From contig CAMCJC010000064.1 in the NCBI GenBank assembly GCA_945875065.1, forward strand, positions 1 to 10,292: a stretch of 10,292 bases of DNA, in the 5' to 3' direction. Numbering within the stretch: position 1 is the stretch's first letter; every line of letters starts with the position of its first letter. The notes below the pieces were generated by a model, which was not told the DNA's origin, did no database searches, and saw only the letters and a list, made by a program, of their open reading frames with translations. Of this stretch, positions 1 to 5,638 are shown piece by piece. The stretch is from an uncultured Propionibacteriaceae bacterium. Lineage in GTDB: Bacteria; Actinomycetota; Actinomycetes; Propionibacteriales; Propionibacteriaceae. The position numbers were made by a program, and so were the translations under genes.

Positions 1-855
1 TTCGAGGCCGGCGAGAAGTCTAAGGACGACGCCGCCCGCGAGGCTCTCGCAAAGCAGTACGCCGCCTTCGGGGATTTCTTCGTCTCCAACGGCTTCGGCG
101 TCGTGCACCGCAAGGAAGCCAGCGTCTACGACATCGCCAAGCTGCTGCCGTCGGCCGCCGGTTCTCTCGTCAAGGCCGAGATCGACGTCCTCGAAGGACT
201 CACTAAGGACCCGAAGCGCCCGTTCGTCGTGGTGCTGGGCGGTGCGAAGGTAGCCGACAAGCTCGCGGTCATCGACAACCTCCTCAAGGTCGCCGATACT
301 CTCGTCATCGGGGGCGGCATGCTGTTCACCTTCCTCAAGGCCCAAGGCTTGAGCGTCGGCGATTCCCTCGTCGACGACGAGTCCCTCGATGCGTGCAAGC
401 AGTACCTGGAGCAGGCGAAGGCTACTGGCAAGAAGATCCTGCTGCCGATCGACATTCGCGTCGCTTCCGATGTCGACTTCAAAGCCCGCACCGTCGGCGA
501 GGTCGACGTCGTGCCCGCCAACGCCATCCCGGCCGGCAAGATGGGTCTCGACATCGGCCCCGCATCCGAGGAGCTGTTCGCCGGCGTCATCGCCGAGGCG
601 AAGTCGGTGTTCTGGAACGGTCCGATGGGCGTGTTTGAAATCAAGGGCCTGGAATCCGGTACCCGCGCGATCGCCGAGGCGCTCACGAAGGTCGACGGCA
701 TGAGCGTCGTCGGCGGCGGTGACTCCGCCTCCGCGGTGCGGGTCCTCGGGTTCGCCGAGGACGCTTTCGGCCACATCTCCACCGGCGGCGGTGCGTCGTT
801 GGAGCTCATGGAAGGTAAGGTCCTGCCCGGTATCGATGTTCTTAAGGAGAACTGA
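1..855 (+). CDS. pgk: Phosphoglycerate kinase, 3' part (start lies before the window)
   Basis: Cytoplasmic glycolytic enzyme that transfers phosphate from 1,3-bisphosphoglycerate to ADP, giving ATP and 3-phosphoglycerate. The reading frame is open from base 1 to the TGA at 853-855, giving 284 visible residues. The family is about 400 residues long, so roughly the first 115, including most of the substrate-binding N-domain, are missing. Family motifs are plain: VVLGGAKVADKL (an ADP-side glycine-rich segment), IGGGM followed by FTFLKAQG, GLDIGP, the nucleotide-domain motif VFWNGPMGVFE starting at visible residue 203, GGGDSASAV near 238, and the C-terminal STGGGASLELMEGKVLPG. No frame break is seen, so the truncation is only the window edge. 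tpiA starts 1 nt after the stop and its ribosome-binding site lies inside the pgk 3' end, so the two are co-transcribed and probably translationally coupled. In actinobacteria gap normally precedes pgk; that gene would lie outside this window. Confidence 0.98.
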   Translation, partial: FEAGEKSKDDAAREALAKQYAAFGDFFVSNGFGVVHRKEASVYDIAKLLPSAAGSLVKAEIDVLEGLTKDPKRPFVVVLGGAKVADKLAVIDNLLKVADTLVIGGGMLFTFLKAQGLSVGDSLVDDESLDACKQYLEQAKATGKKILLPIDIRVASDVDFKARTVGEVDVVPANAIPAGKMGLDIGPASEELFAGVIAEAKSVFWNGPMGVFEIKGLESGTRAIAEALTKVDGMSVVGGGDSASAVRVLGFAEDAFGHISTGGGASLELMEGKVLPGIDVLKEN

Positions 856-856
856 C

Positions 857-1630
857 ATGACACGCAAGCCGATCATGGCCGGCAACTGGAAAATGAACCT
901 GAACCATATCGAGGCCACTGGGCTGGTGCAGAAGCTCGCCTGGACCCTTGCCGACAAGGAGTACGACGGTTCGGGCGTCGACTGCGTGGTCATCCCCCCG
1001 TTCACCGACCTCCGCACGGTCCAGACCCTCATCGACGGCGACAAGTTTCCGCTCGGCCTCGGCGCTCAGAACGTGTCCGATCAGGATCCTGGGGCCTACA
1101 CCGGTGAGATTGCCGCCGATATGCTCGCCCGCCTCGGCGTGAGCTACGTCGTTGTCGGCCACTCGGAGCGCCGCCAGTACTTCGGGGAAACAGACGCGGT
1201 CATCAACGCGAAGGCCGGTAAGGTGCTGGAGCACGGCATGACGCCGATCATCTGCTGCGGCGAAGGTCTGGAGATCCGCAAGGAAGGCCGGCACGTCGAC
1301 TACACCCTCGAGCAGGTGCGCGGCTGCCTCGCCGGCCTGACGGCCGAGCAGGTCGCGGGCCTCGTCATCGCCTACGAGCCCGTCTGGGCGATTGGCACCG
1401 GCGAAGTCGCGACGCCCGAGGATGCCCAGGAGGTGTGCGGTGCCATCCGGCAGGAGGTCGCGAAGCTGTACGACCAGGCCACCGCCGAGGCTGTTCGGAT
1501 CCAGTACGGCGGTTCGGTCAAGGCCTCCAACGTGGCCGAGATCATGGCCCAGCCCGACGTCGACGGCGCGCTTGTCGGCGGTGCCAGCCTGAAGGCGGAG
1601 GAATTCGCTGCGATTGTGTTGTTCGGCTGA
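857..1630 (+). CDS. tpiA: Triosephosphate isomerase
   Basis: Interconverts dihydroxyacetone phosphate and glyceraldehyde 3-phosphate in glycolysis and gluconeogenesis; cytoplasmic, normally a homodimer of TIM barrels. The protein is 257 residues, the usual family length. Active-site residues are all visible: N10 and K12 in AGNWKMN, the electrophile H102 in VVGHSERR, and the base E174 in AYEPVWAIGTG, whose following residues form the flexible phosphate-gripping loop. The C-terminal phosphate-binding segments YGGSVK (217-222) and GALVGGASL (237-245) are intact. The ATG at 857 is chosen because the protein begins directly with MTRKPIMAGNWKMN, as the family does, and AAGGAGA (844-850) lies just upstream. 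The open frame extends further upstream, but that part is a shadow of pgk. A strong hairpin follows 13 nt after the stop, so tpiA probably ends the glycolytic transcript. Confidence 0.98.
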   Translation: MTRKPIMAGNWKMNLNHIEATGLVQKLAWTLADKEYDGSGVDCVVIPPFTDLRTVQTLIDGDKFPLGLGAQNVSDQDPGAYTGEIAADMLARLGVSYVVVGHSERRQYFGETDAVINAKAGKVLEHGMTPIICCGEGLEIRKEGRHVDYTLEQVRGCLAGLTAEQVAGLVIAYEPVWAIGTGEVATPEDAQEVCGAIRQEVAKLYDQATAEAVRIQYGGSVKASNVAEIMAQPDVDGALVGGASLKAEEFAAIVLFG

Positions 1631-1643
1631 TCCGAAGCTGACG

Positions 1644-1671
1644 GAAGGGGGCGCTTGATGGCGCCCCCTTC
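1644..1671 (+). terminator. Hairpin terminator after tpiA
   Basis: A perfect 11-bp stem: GAAGGGGGCGC (1644-1654) pairs with GCGCCCCCTTC (1661-1671) around the 6-nt loop TTGATG. The downstream tail is only weakly T-rich (CGTCGTATCTTG), so it lacks a classical U-tract, which is common for GC-rich actinobacterial terminators. Its position 13 nt after tpiA and before a separate promoter for secG supports its role in ending the pgk-tpiA transcript. Some readthrough into secG is possible. Confidence 0.8.
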
Positions 1672-1719
1672 GTCGTATCTTGGGCTCGCGCGCAATGTGG
1701 TGTTTCGCTAAGGCTCGGT

Positions 1720-1733
1720 TAAACTACACGGCG
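1720..1733 (+). promoter_or_regulatory. Candidate secG-rbpA promoter, probably giving a leaderless transcript
   Basis: TAAACT at 1720-1725 fits the actinobacterial TANNNT -10 box. The usual distance to the transcription start puts +1 at about 1732-1733, which coincides with the secG GTG at 1733. No Shine-Dalgarno sequence precedes that GTG. The region 17 nt upstream of the -10 (1697-1702, GTGGTG) is not a good -35, but -35 elements are often weak in this group. Inferred from sequence only. Confidence 0.6.
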
Positions 1734-1993
1734 TGCTTGTCCCTCTCGTCACCTGGCCGATCGTGACGCTCTCGATCATCCTGATCATCCTGAGCACCCT
1801 TCTGGCCTTGTCCATCCTCCTCCACAAGGGCCGTGGCGGCGGCATGTCGGACCTCTTCGGCGGCGGCATGTCCTCGTCGATGGGCGGCGTCTCGACGGCG
1901 GAGCGGAGGCTCGACCGGATCACCCTGGTGCTCACCCTGATCTGGGTGTTGACCGTCATCGGGCTGCTGGTCCTGTACCGCTACGGCGGCTGA
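1733..1993 (+). CDS. secG: Preprotein translocase subunit SecG
   Basis: Small membrane subunit of the SecYEG translocon, which assists SecA-driven protein export. The 86-residue product has the two-helix SecG plan. A first hydrophobic helix spans about residues 8-30. It is followed by a glycine/methionine-rich cytoplasmic loop, KGRGGGMSDLFGGGMSSS (residues 32-49), typical of SecG in GC-rich Gram-positives. A second helix spans about residues 63-82 and the protein ends in YRYGG. The GTG at 1733 is the only reasonable start: no in-frame ATG occurs until residue 38, which would remove the first helix. There is no ribosome-binding site in front of it, and a -10 box sits at leaderless distance. 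A terminator hairpin separates the gene from tpiA. rbpA follows 32 nt downstream and is likely co-transcribed. Confidence 0.93.
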   Translation: MLVPLVTWPIVTLSIILIILSTLLALSILLHKGRGGGMSDLFGGGMSSSMGGVSTAERRLDRITLVLTLIWVLTVIGLLVLYRYGG

Positions 1994-2013
1994 GCCGACA
2001 TAAATCGAATTAC

Positions 2014-2018
2014 GGAGG
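2014..2018 (+). promoter_or_regulatory. Ribosome-binding site that fixes the rbpA start
   Basis: GGAGG at 2014-2018 lies 7 nt before the GTG at 2026 but only 1 nt before the in-frame GTG at 2020. The spacing therefore selects 2026, which gives a protein beginning MAGGNAIRGS, the form I know for actinobacterial RbpA. Confidence 0.8.
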
Positions 2019-2025
2019 AGTGGTT

Positions 2026-2382
2026 GTGGCAGGCGGCAATGCCATCCGAGGAAGCCGAGTCGGCGCTGGCCCTATGGGTGAGGCGGAGCGGGGCGATACG
2101 GCCCCGCGGCTGATCGTTTCCTATTTTTGCGCCAATGGGCACGAGTCGCGTCCCGCGTTCGCGGCCGATGCAGTCGTTCCGGAGTCTTGGGACTGTCCCC
2201 GCTGTGGGCTCCCCGCCAACACAGACGCCGAGAACCCCCCGCCGCCGCCACGCATCACGCCCTATAAGACGCACCTCGCCTACGTGAAGGAGCGTCGCAG
2301 CGATGCCGAGGCGCAGCAGATCCTGGCTGACGCCATCACTCAACTTCGCGCCCGCCGCGCGGCCGGCGAAATCCTGTTCTAG
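2026..2382 (+). CDS. rbpA: RNA polymerase-binding protein RbpA
   Basis: Actinobacterial transcription factor that binds RNA polymerase and group 1 (and some group 2) sigma factors. It stabilises the open complex and in some species affects rifampicin tolerance. The product is 118 residues from the GTG at 2026. The N-terminal tail (MAGGNAIRGSRVGAG) precedes the core domain. That domain carries zinc-type ligands C35 and H39 (in YFCANGHE) and C57 and C60 (in WDCPRCGLP), the same C-x3-H...C-x2-C pattern as Streptomyces RbpA. A proline-rich linker (about 71-79) leads to the basic and sigma-interaction region, YKTHLAYVKERRSD followed by a helical C-terminus (80-112). Zinc ligands are retained here, whereas the mycobacterial protein has lost them. 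It lies 32 nt after secG, so the two probably share a transcript, and it converges on pgl. The name rests on this motif order. Confidence 0.95.
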   Translation: MAGGNAIRGSRVGAGPMGEAERGDTAPRLIVSYFCANGHESRPAFAADAVVPESWDCPRCGLPANTDAENPPPPPRITPYKTHLAYVKERRSDAEAQQILADAITQLRARRAAGEILF

Positions 2383-2390
2383 AACCGGGC

Positions 2391-2418
2391 AGCTCGAGGC
2401 CGCGCAGGGCACCGAGCT
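2391..2418 (+). terminator. Possible hairpin between convergent rbpA and pgl
   Basis: AGCTCG (2391-2396) can pair with CGAGCT (2413-2418). Inside that stem GCC (2399-2401) can pair with GGC (2408-2410), leaving a 2x2 internal loop and a 6-nt apical loop. It begins 8 nt after the rbpA stop and ends 30 nt before the pgl stop, where a terminator serving one or both convergent genes is expected. There is no T-tract on either strand and the stem is interrupted, so this is tentative. Confidence 0.35.
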
Positions 2419-2448
2419 ACCGCGGGGCATCTGTCGGCGGTCGTGACC

Positions 2449-3180
2449 TTACAGCTCGCACTTGAAACGGGGCGGGAGCCAGGTCGCGGCCGCCTCATCA
2501 AGGAACCAGTAGGTGGCCTCGGTGCCGCGCGGGTGGCCGGCAGGGACGGTCGCGTCGCCCTCGAACGCGCGGGCTAGCAGGGGAGCCTTGGCCTTGCCAG
2601 TGATCATGAACCAGATCTCAGCGGAGCGGCTGAGCGTCGGCAACGTGAGCGAGATGCGCTCGGCCGGTGGCTTCGGGGAGTCGGTGACGCCGATCACCGT
2701 CTTGTTCGTTGGCTCGAAACTGGGGTGGTTCGGGAAGATTGATGCGACGTGACCGTCGGCCCCCATCCCGAGCAGAGTGATGTCGAAGCAGGTATCGCCC
2801 AGCTCGGCGGCATACTCTGCGGCCGCCTCGTACGGGTCGGCGCGTCCCTCCTTCGCCGCCATCATGTGAATCTTGGCGGTCTGGACTGACAGCGTCCGGC
2901 CCAGACGACTGAGGGCCTGCAACGAGTTGCGATCGGGATCGGTGGCCGGGACGAAGCGCTCGTCACCCCACCACAGGTGAAGGCGGCTCAAGTCCAAGGG
3001 AGCTTCGGCGGCGAGCTCGGCGAACTTCTCGTACACGAGGTCGGCGGTGCTGCCGCCGGTGAGGCACGCGTGAACTTCGTCACGTTCCTTCTGAAGCTCT
3101 ACGAGGCGAGCGAGAAATCGGGTAGCAGCCAGGGTGGCGACTGTCGATGGGGTACTGAGGCGGACTACGCGCGTGCGCAT
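2449..3180 (-). CDS. pgl: 6-phosphogluconolactonase
   Basis: Hydrolyses 6-phosphogluconolactone to 6-phosphogluconate, the second step of the oxidative pentose phosphate pathway, in the cytoplasm. The 243-residue protein matches the DevB/Pgl family length (about 230-260). Family signatures are TGGSTADLVYEKF (41-53), the WGDERFVPATDPDRNS block (71-86) with D73, E74 and R75, the GMGADGHVASIFPNHP block (138-153) with H144, ERISLTLPTL (174-183) and TGKAKAPLL (194-202). The ATG at 3180 is chosen because GGGAGGTG sits just upstream and the protein begins MRTRVVRLST. The open frame continues upstream for 129 more codons, but that stretch has no recognisable protein sequence and crosses the sufR control region. 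pgl usually sits with zwf and opcA in actinobacteria. Here its 5' side faces sufR instead. It converges on rbpA and is transcribed away from the suf operon. Confidence 0.95.
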   Translation of the reverse strand: MRTRVVRLSTPSTVATLAATRFLARLVELQKERDEVHACLTGGSTADLVYEKFAELAAEAPLDLSRLHLWWGDERFVPATDPDRNSLQALSRLGRTLSVQTAKIHMMAAKEGRADPYEAAAEYAAELGDTCFDITLLGMGADGHVASIFPNHPSFEPTNKTVIGVTDSPKPPAERISLTLPTLSRSAEIWFMITGKAKAPLLARAFEGDATVPAGHPRGTEATYWFLDEAAATWLPPRFKCEL

Positions 3181-3185
3181 TCGCT

Positions 3186-3193
3186 CACCTCCC
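3186..3193 (-). promoter_or_regulatory. Ribosome-binding site of pgl
   Basis: On the minus strand GGGAGGTG reads from 3193 to 3186. Its GGAGG core ends 7 nt before the ATG at 3180. This strong, well-spaced site supports the short start over the longer upstream open frame. Confidence 0.85.
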
Positions 3194-3266
3194 AAGGTTG
3201 TGGCCAACGGGCGAATCCGTCTGGCCGGTGCCCCGACAATGCGCCGAAGCGTCCCCCCATTGGATG

Positions 3267-3272
3267 ACAATA
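3267..3272 (-). promoter_or_regulatory. Candidate -10 box for pgl
   Basis: The minus strand reads TATTGT (3272 to 3267), a good TANNNT -10 match. Transcription would start near 3260 and leave a leader of about 80 nt before the pgl ATG. A weak -35-like TTCGCC lies at 3297-3292 with a 19-nt spacer. The call is tentative because it rests on the -10 alone. Confidence 0.4.
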
Positions 3273-3304
3273 GCTCGCTTGCGCTCCGGGGGGCGAACCT
3301 GAAT

Positions 3305-3321
3305 GAATTCTCAGGGAATTC
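3305..3321. repeat. GAATTC-N5-GAATTC palindrome between pgl and sufR
   Basis: Two copies of the self-complementary hexamer GAATTC (3305-3310 and 3316-3321) are separated by TCAGG, making a 17-bp dyad. It is clearly more AT-rich than its surroundings. Its centre is about 53 bp upstream of the inferred pgl transcription start and about 180 bp upstream of the sufR start codon, where a regulator could bind. No regulator is identified, and chance occurrence is possible. Confidence 0.5.
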
Positions 3322-3400
3322 TTGGCTGCCGCTAAGGCCGGTCTGGTGGGCTGTGAGCTGGTTGGCTGTGGCCGATACGGGCTTGGAAAGTTCCGCGAGA

Positions 3401-3410
3401 TGAACGTTCA
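3401..3410. repeat. Perfect 10-bp palindrome TGAACGTTCA upstream of sufR
   Basis: TGAACGTTCA is its own reverse complement. It lies just upstream of the possible -10 boxes of sufR (3412-3438), where an operator would affect initiation. It resembles neither the spaced LexA box nor an iron box. It may be a SufR or other operator, or chance. Confidence 0.45.
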
Positions 3411-3438
3411 CTATTAGGGTAACCTGACTTGATAGGTT
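3409..3438 (+). promoter_or_regulatory. Candidate sufR promoter with overlapping operator
   Basis: This is the most likely control site of the suf operon. Possible -10 boxes are TAGGTT (3433-3438), TAGGGT (3415-3420) and TATTAG (3412-3417); I cannot choose between them. An inverted repeat, AACCT (3421-3425), 8 nt, AGGTT (3434-3438), covers them. Bases 3409-3427 also match the DtxR/IdeR iron-box consensus TTAGGTTAGGCTAACCTAA at 12 of 19 positions. The matches are concentrated in the last 14 positions (12 of 14). The site lies 54 nt or more upstream of the sufR GTG. SufR autorepression, iron-dependent control, or both would fit. The assignment is inference. Confidence 0.45.
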
Positions 3439-3475
3439 GTCTGGATTCCACAAGACTGGCGTACGCAAAATCGTC

Positions 3476-3487
3476 AGGGAGGAGGGG
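3476..3487 (+). promoter_or_regulatory. Ribosome-binding site of sufR
   Basis: The purine run AGGGAGGAGGGG (3476-3487) contains GGAGG at 3478-3482, 9 nt before the GTG at 3492. It selects this GTG over the in-frame ATG 63 nt upstream, which lies within the operator/promoter region and has no comparable site. Confidence 0.8.
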
Positions 3488-3491
3488 CATC

Positions 3492-4160
3492 GTGAACTCT
3501 GCGCTACACGATTCCGACAGCTCCACCCGAGAGCGGGTGGTCCGATCCGTCCTGGAGCACGGCCCATCTACGGCTCGCGAGTTGGCGGAGCGTCTAGAAC
3601 TGACGCCCGCAGCGATCCGGCGGCACCTGACGGCGTTGCTGGAGTCCGGCGCCCTCGACTCGCGCGAGCAACGCGTCTACGGAGGACGAGGCCGTGGTCG
3701 CCCTTCAAAGGTGTTCTTCCTGACTGACGAGGGCCGAGCCGAGTTCCATCAGGCGTACGACCAGCTCGCCATCGCGGCGATCCGCCACCTGCTGGACGTC
3801 GCGGGGCCCGATGCGATGAAAGCGCTGGCCGCAGAGCGCGTTGCCGAGATCGAGCGCCGCTTCAACCAACTGCGTTCAGAACAGCCCGACCTATCGCCCA
3901 TTGATGCCCTCACCGAGGCGCTCGGGGCCAACTATGCGCCATCGGTGAAGCCAGTGCGTTCCGGCGACCAGCTGTGCCAACACCACTGCCCGGTGGCTCA
4001 CGTTGCCGCCGAGTACCCGCAGTTCTGCGAGGTCGAGACACAGCTGTTCTCCAGACTCCTCGACAGCCACGTGCAGCGCCTCGCGACCATCGCGCACGGC
4101 GACGGCGTGTGTACTACCCATATCCCCAACCCCGTTACCCCAACCAAGATTAGGAAGTGA
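3492..4160 (+). CDS. sufR: SufR-type Fe-S-sensing transcriptional repressor of the suf operon
   Basis: DNA-binding regulator that heads actinobacterial suf operons and represses them when it carries an iron-sulfur cluster. The product is 222 residues. An N-terminal winged helix-turn-helix spans about residues 11-80, with ARELAERLELTPAAIRRHLTALLESGAL as the HTH and a wing rich in Gly/Arg (GGRGRGRPSK). A helical middle part follows. The C-terminal cluster-binding region contains C162 and C166 (LCQHHCPVAH), C179 (PQFCEVE), H193 (SHVQRL) and C207 (DGVCTTHIP). The C-x3-C-x12-C spacing is what I remember for actinobacterial SufR; the cyanobacterial pattern CX12CX13CX14C has Cys where H193 stands. 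The GTG at 3492 is supported by a strong ribosome-binding site. sufB starts 4 nt after the stop, so the genes form one operon. The operator is probably the palindromic region at about 3400-3440. Confidence 0.93.
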   Translation: MNSALHDSDSSTRERVVRSVLEHGPSTARELAERLELTPAAIRRHLTALLESGALDSREQRVYGGRGRGRPSKVFFLTDEGRAEFHQAYDQLAIAAIRHLLDVAGPDAMKALAAERVAEIERRFNQLRSEQPDLSPIDALTEALGANYAPSVKPVRSGDQLCQHHCPVAHVAAEYPQFCEVETQLFSRLLDSHVQRLATIAHGDGVCTTHIPNPVTPTKIRK

Positions 4161-4164
4161 GTGC

Positions 4165-5604
4165 ATGACGAGCTCCGCACAGGCCCCAGGGCTTGGGTCC
4201 ACCCAGGACGAGCACCTGAAGGCCCTCAGCGGCTACCAGTACGGCTGGCATGACTCCGATGTCGCCGGTGCTTCTGCCCGTCGTGGCCTGAACGAAGCCG
4301 TCGTCGAGGACATCTCGCGGCTGAAGGACGAACCGAAGTGGATGCGCGACCTGCGCCTGAAGGCCTTGAAGTTGTTCGGTAAGAAGCCGATGCCAACTTG
4401 GGGCGGCGAACTCGACGAGATCGACTTCGCGAATATCAAGTACTTCGTGCGCTCCACCGAGAAACAGGCCCAGACATGGGAGGACCTGCCGGCAGATATC
4501 AAGAACACCTATGATCGCCTGGGAATCCCAGAGGCCGAGAAAGCCCGCCTCGTCGCCGGTGTCGCGGCGCAATACGAGTCGGAGGTGGTCTACCACAAGA
4601 TCAACGAGGAACTGGAGCGCCAGGGCGTGATCTTCCTCGACACCGACACCGCGCTGCGCGAGCACCCTGAGCTGTTCCAAGAGTACTTCACCACCGTCAT
4701 CCCAGCTGGGGACAACAAGTTTGCGGCCCTGAACACGGCGGTGTGGTCCGGCGGCTCCTTCGTATACGTCCCCAAGGGCGTCCACGTCACCATCCCGCTC
4801 CAGGCCTACTTCCGTATCAACACCGAGAACATGGGCCAGTTCGAGCGGACGCTGATCATCGTCGATGAAGGCGCCTACGTGCACTACGTCGAGGGCTGCA
4901 CCGCGCCGATCTACAAGTCGGACTCGCTGCACTCGGCCGTCGTGGAGATCATCGTCAAGAAGAACGCCCGCTGCCGCTACACGACCATTCAGAACTGGTC
5001 CACCAACGTCTACAACCTGGTGACCAAACGCGCCGTCTGCGAGGAGGGCGCCACCATGGAATGGATCGACGGCAACATCGGGTCAAAGGTCACCATGAAG
5101 TACCCGGCGGTGTACCTGATGGGAGAGCACGCTCGAGGCGAGACCCTGTCGATCGCGTTCGCCGGCGAAGGTCAGCACCAGGATGCCGGTTCTAAGATGG
5201 TGCACTGCGCGCCGCACACGTCGTCATCGATCATCTCCAAGTCCGTAGCCAGTGGTGGCGGTCGTGCCTCCTACCGAGGCCTGGTGAAGGTCGAGGCCGG
5301 GGCGCACCATTCGGCGTCGTCGGTCAAGTGTGATGCCCTGCTCGTTGATACGATCTCGCGCTCCGACACCTACCCGTACGTTGATGTCCGCGAGGACGAC
5401 GTTTCGATGGCCCACGAGGCGACCGTCTCCAAGGTTTCCGACGACCAACTGTTCTACCTCATGTCTCGCGGGATGGAGGAGGACGAGGCGATGGCGATGA
5501 TCGTGCGCGGCTTCGTTGAACCGATCGCCAAGGAGCTCCCGATGGAATACGCCCTTGAGCTCAACCGACTCATTGAGTTGCAGATGGAAGGCGCGGTCGG
5601 CTGA
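4165..5604 (+). CDS. sufB: Fe-S cluster assembly scaffold protein SufB
   Basis: Scaffold subunit of the cytoplasmic SufBC2D complex, on which nascent Fe-S clusters are built with sulfur from SufS/SufU. The product is 479 residues, close to the usual 470-495. The N-terminal helical region (KWMRDLRLKAL, residues 58-68) leads into a long beta-helix core with VYVPKGVHVTIPLQ and the C-terminal VSDDQLFYLMSRGM segment that contacts SufC. C389 (in SVKCDALLV) and E418 (in MAHEATVSKV) are 29 residues apart. That is the same spacing as the E. coli catalytic pair C405 and E434. The coding sequence is uninterrupted: it lacks the intein found in many mycobacterial SufB proteins. The ATG at 4165 follows AGGAAG (4152-4157), 4 nt after the sufR stop. 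sufD begins 34 nt downstream. Confidence 0.98.
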   Translation: MTSSAQAPGLGSTQDEHLKALSGYQYGWHDSDVAGASARRGLNEAVVEDISRLKDEPKWMRDLRLKALKLFGKKPMPTWGGELDEIDFANIKYFVRSTEKQAQTWEDLPADIKNTYDRLGIPEAEKARLVAGVAAQYESEVVYHKINEELERQGVIFLDTDTALREHPELFQEYFTTVIPAGDNKFAALNTAVWSGGSFVYVPKGVHVTIPLQAYFRINTENMGQFERTLIIVDEGAYVHYVEGCTAPIYKSDSLHSAVVEIIVKKNARCRYTTIQNWSTNVYNLVTKRAVCEEGATMEWIDGNIGSKVTMKYPAVYLMGEHARGETLSIAFAGEGQHQDAGSKMVHCAPHTSSSIISKSVASGGGRASYRGLVKVEAGAHHSASSVKCDALLVDTISRSDTYPYVDVREDDVSMAHEATVSKVSDDQLFYLMSRGMEEDEAMAMIVRGFVEPIAKELPMEYALELNRLIELQMEGAVG

Positions 5605-5638
5605 GGCCGGTCTGAAGTTAAGGAAGCTAGGAAGAACT

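Noticed and set aside
126..863. Long minus-strand open frame opposite pgk
   Set aside because: Codon-mirror artefact of GC-rich coding DNA: it is antisense to clear pgk sequence and has low-complexity Ser/Thr/Arg-rich content.
3429..3491. Earlier ATG start for sufR at 3429
   Set aside because: It would place the coding start inside the operator/promoter region and lacks a good ribosome-binding site, whereas the GTG at 3492 has a strong one and gives the expected N-terminus.
3181..3567. Minus-strand open frame extending pgl by 129 N-terminal codons
   Set aside because: The extension has no family resemblance, crosses the sufR promoter and start, and the internal ATG at 3180 has a strong ribosome-binding site and gives the normal protein length.
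4165..5604. Possible intein in sufB, as in many mycobacteria
   Set aside because: The protein is 479 residues, and the conserved SufB sequence runs through without any insertion or splice-junction motif.
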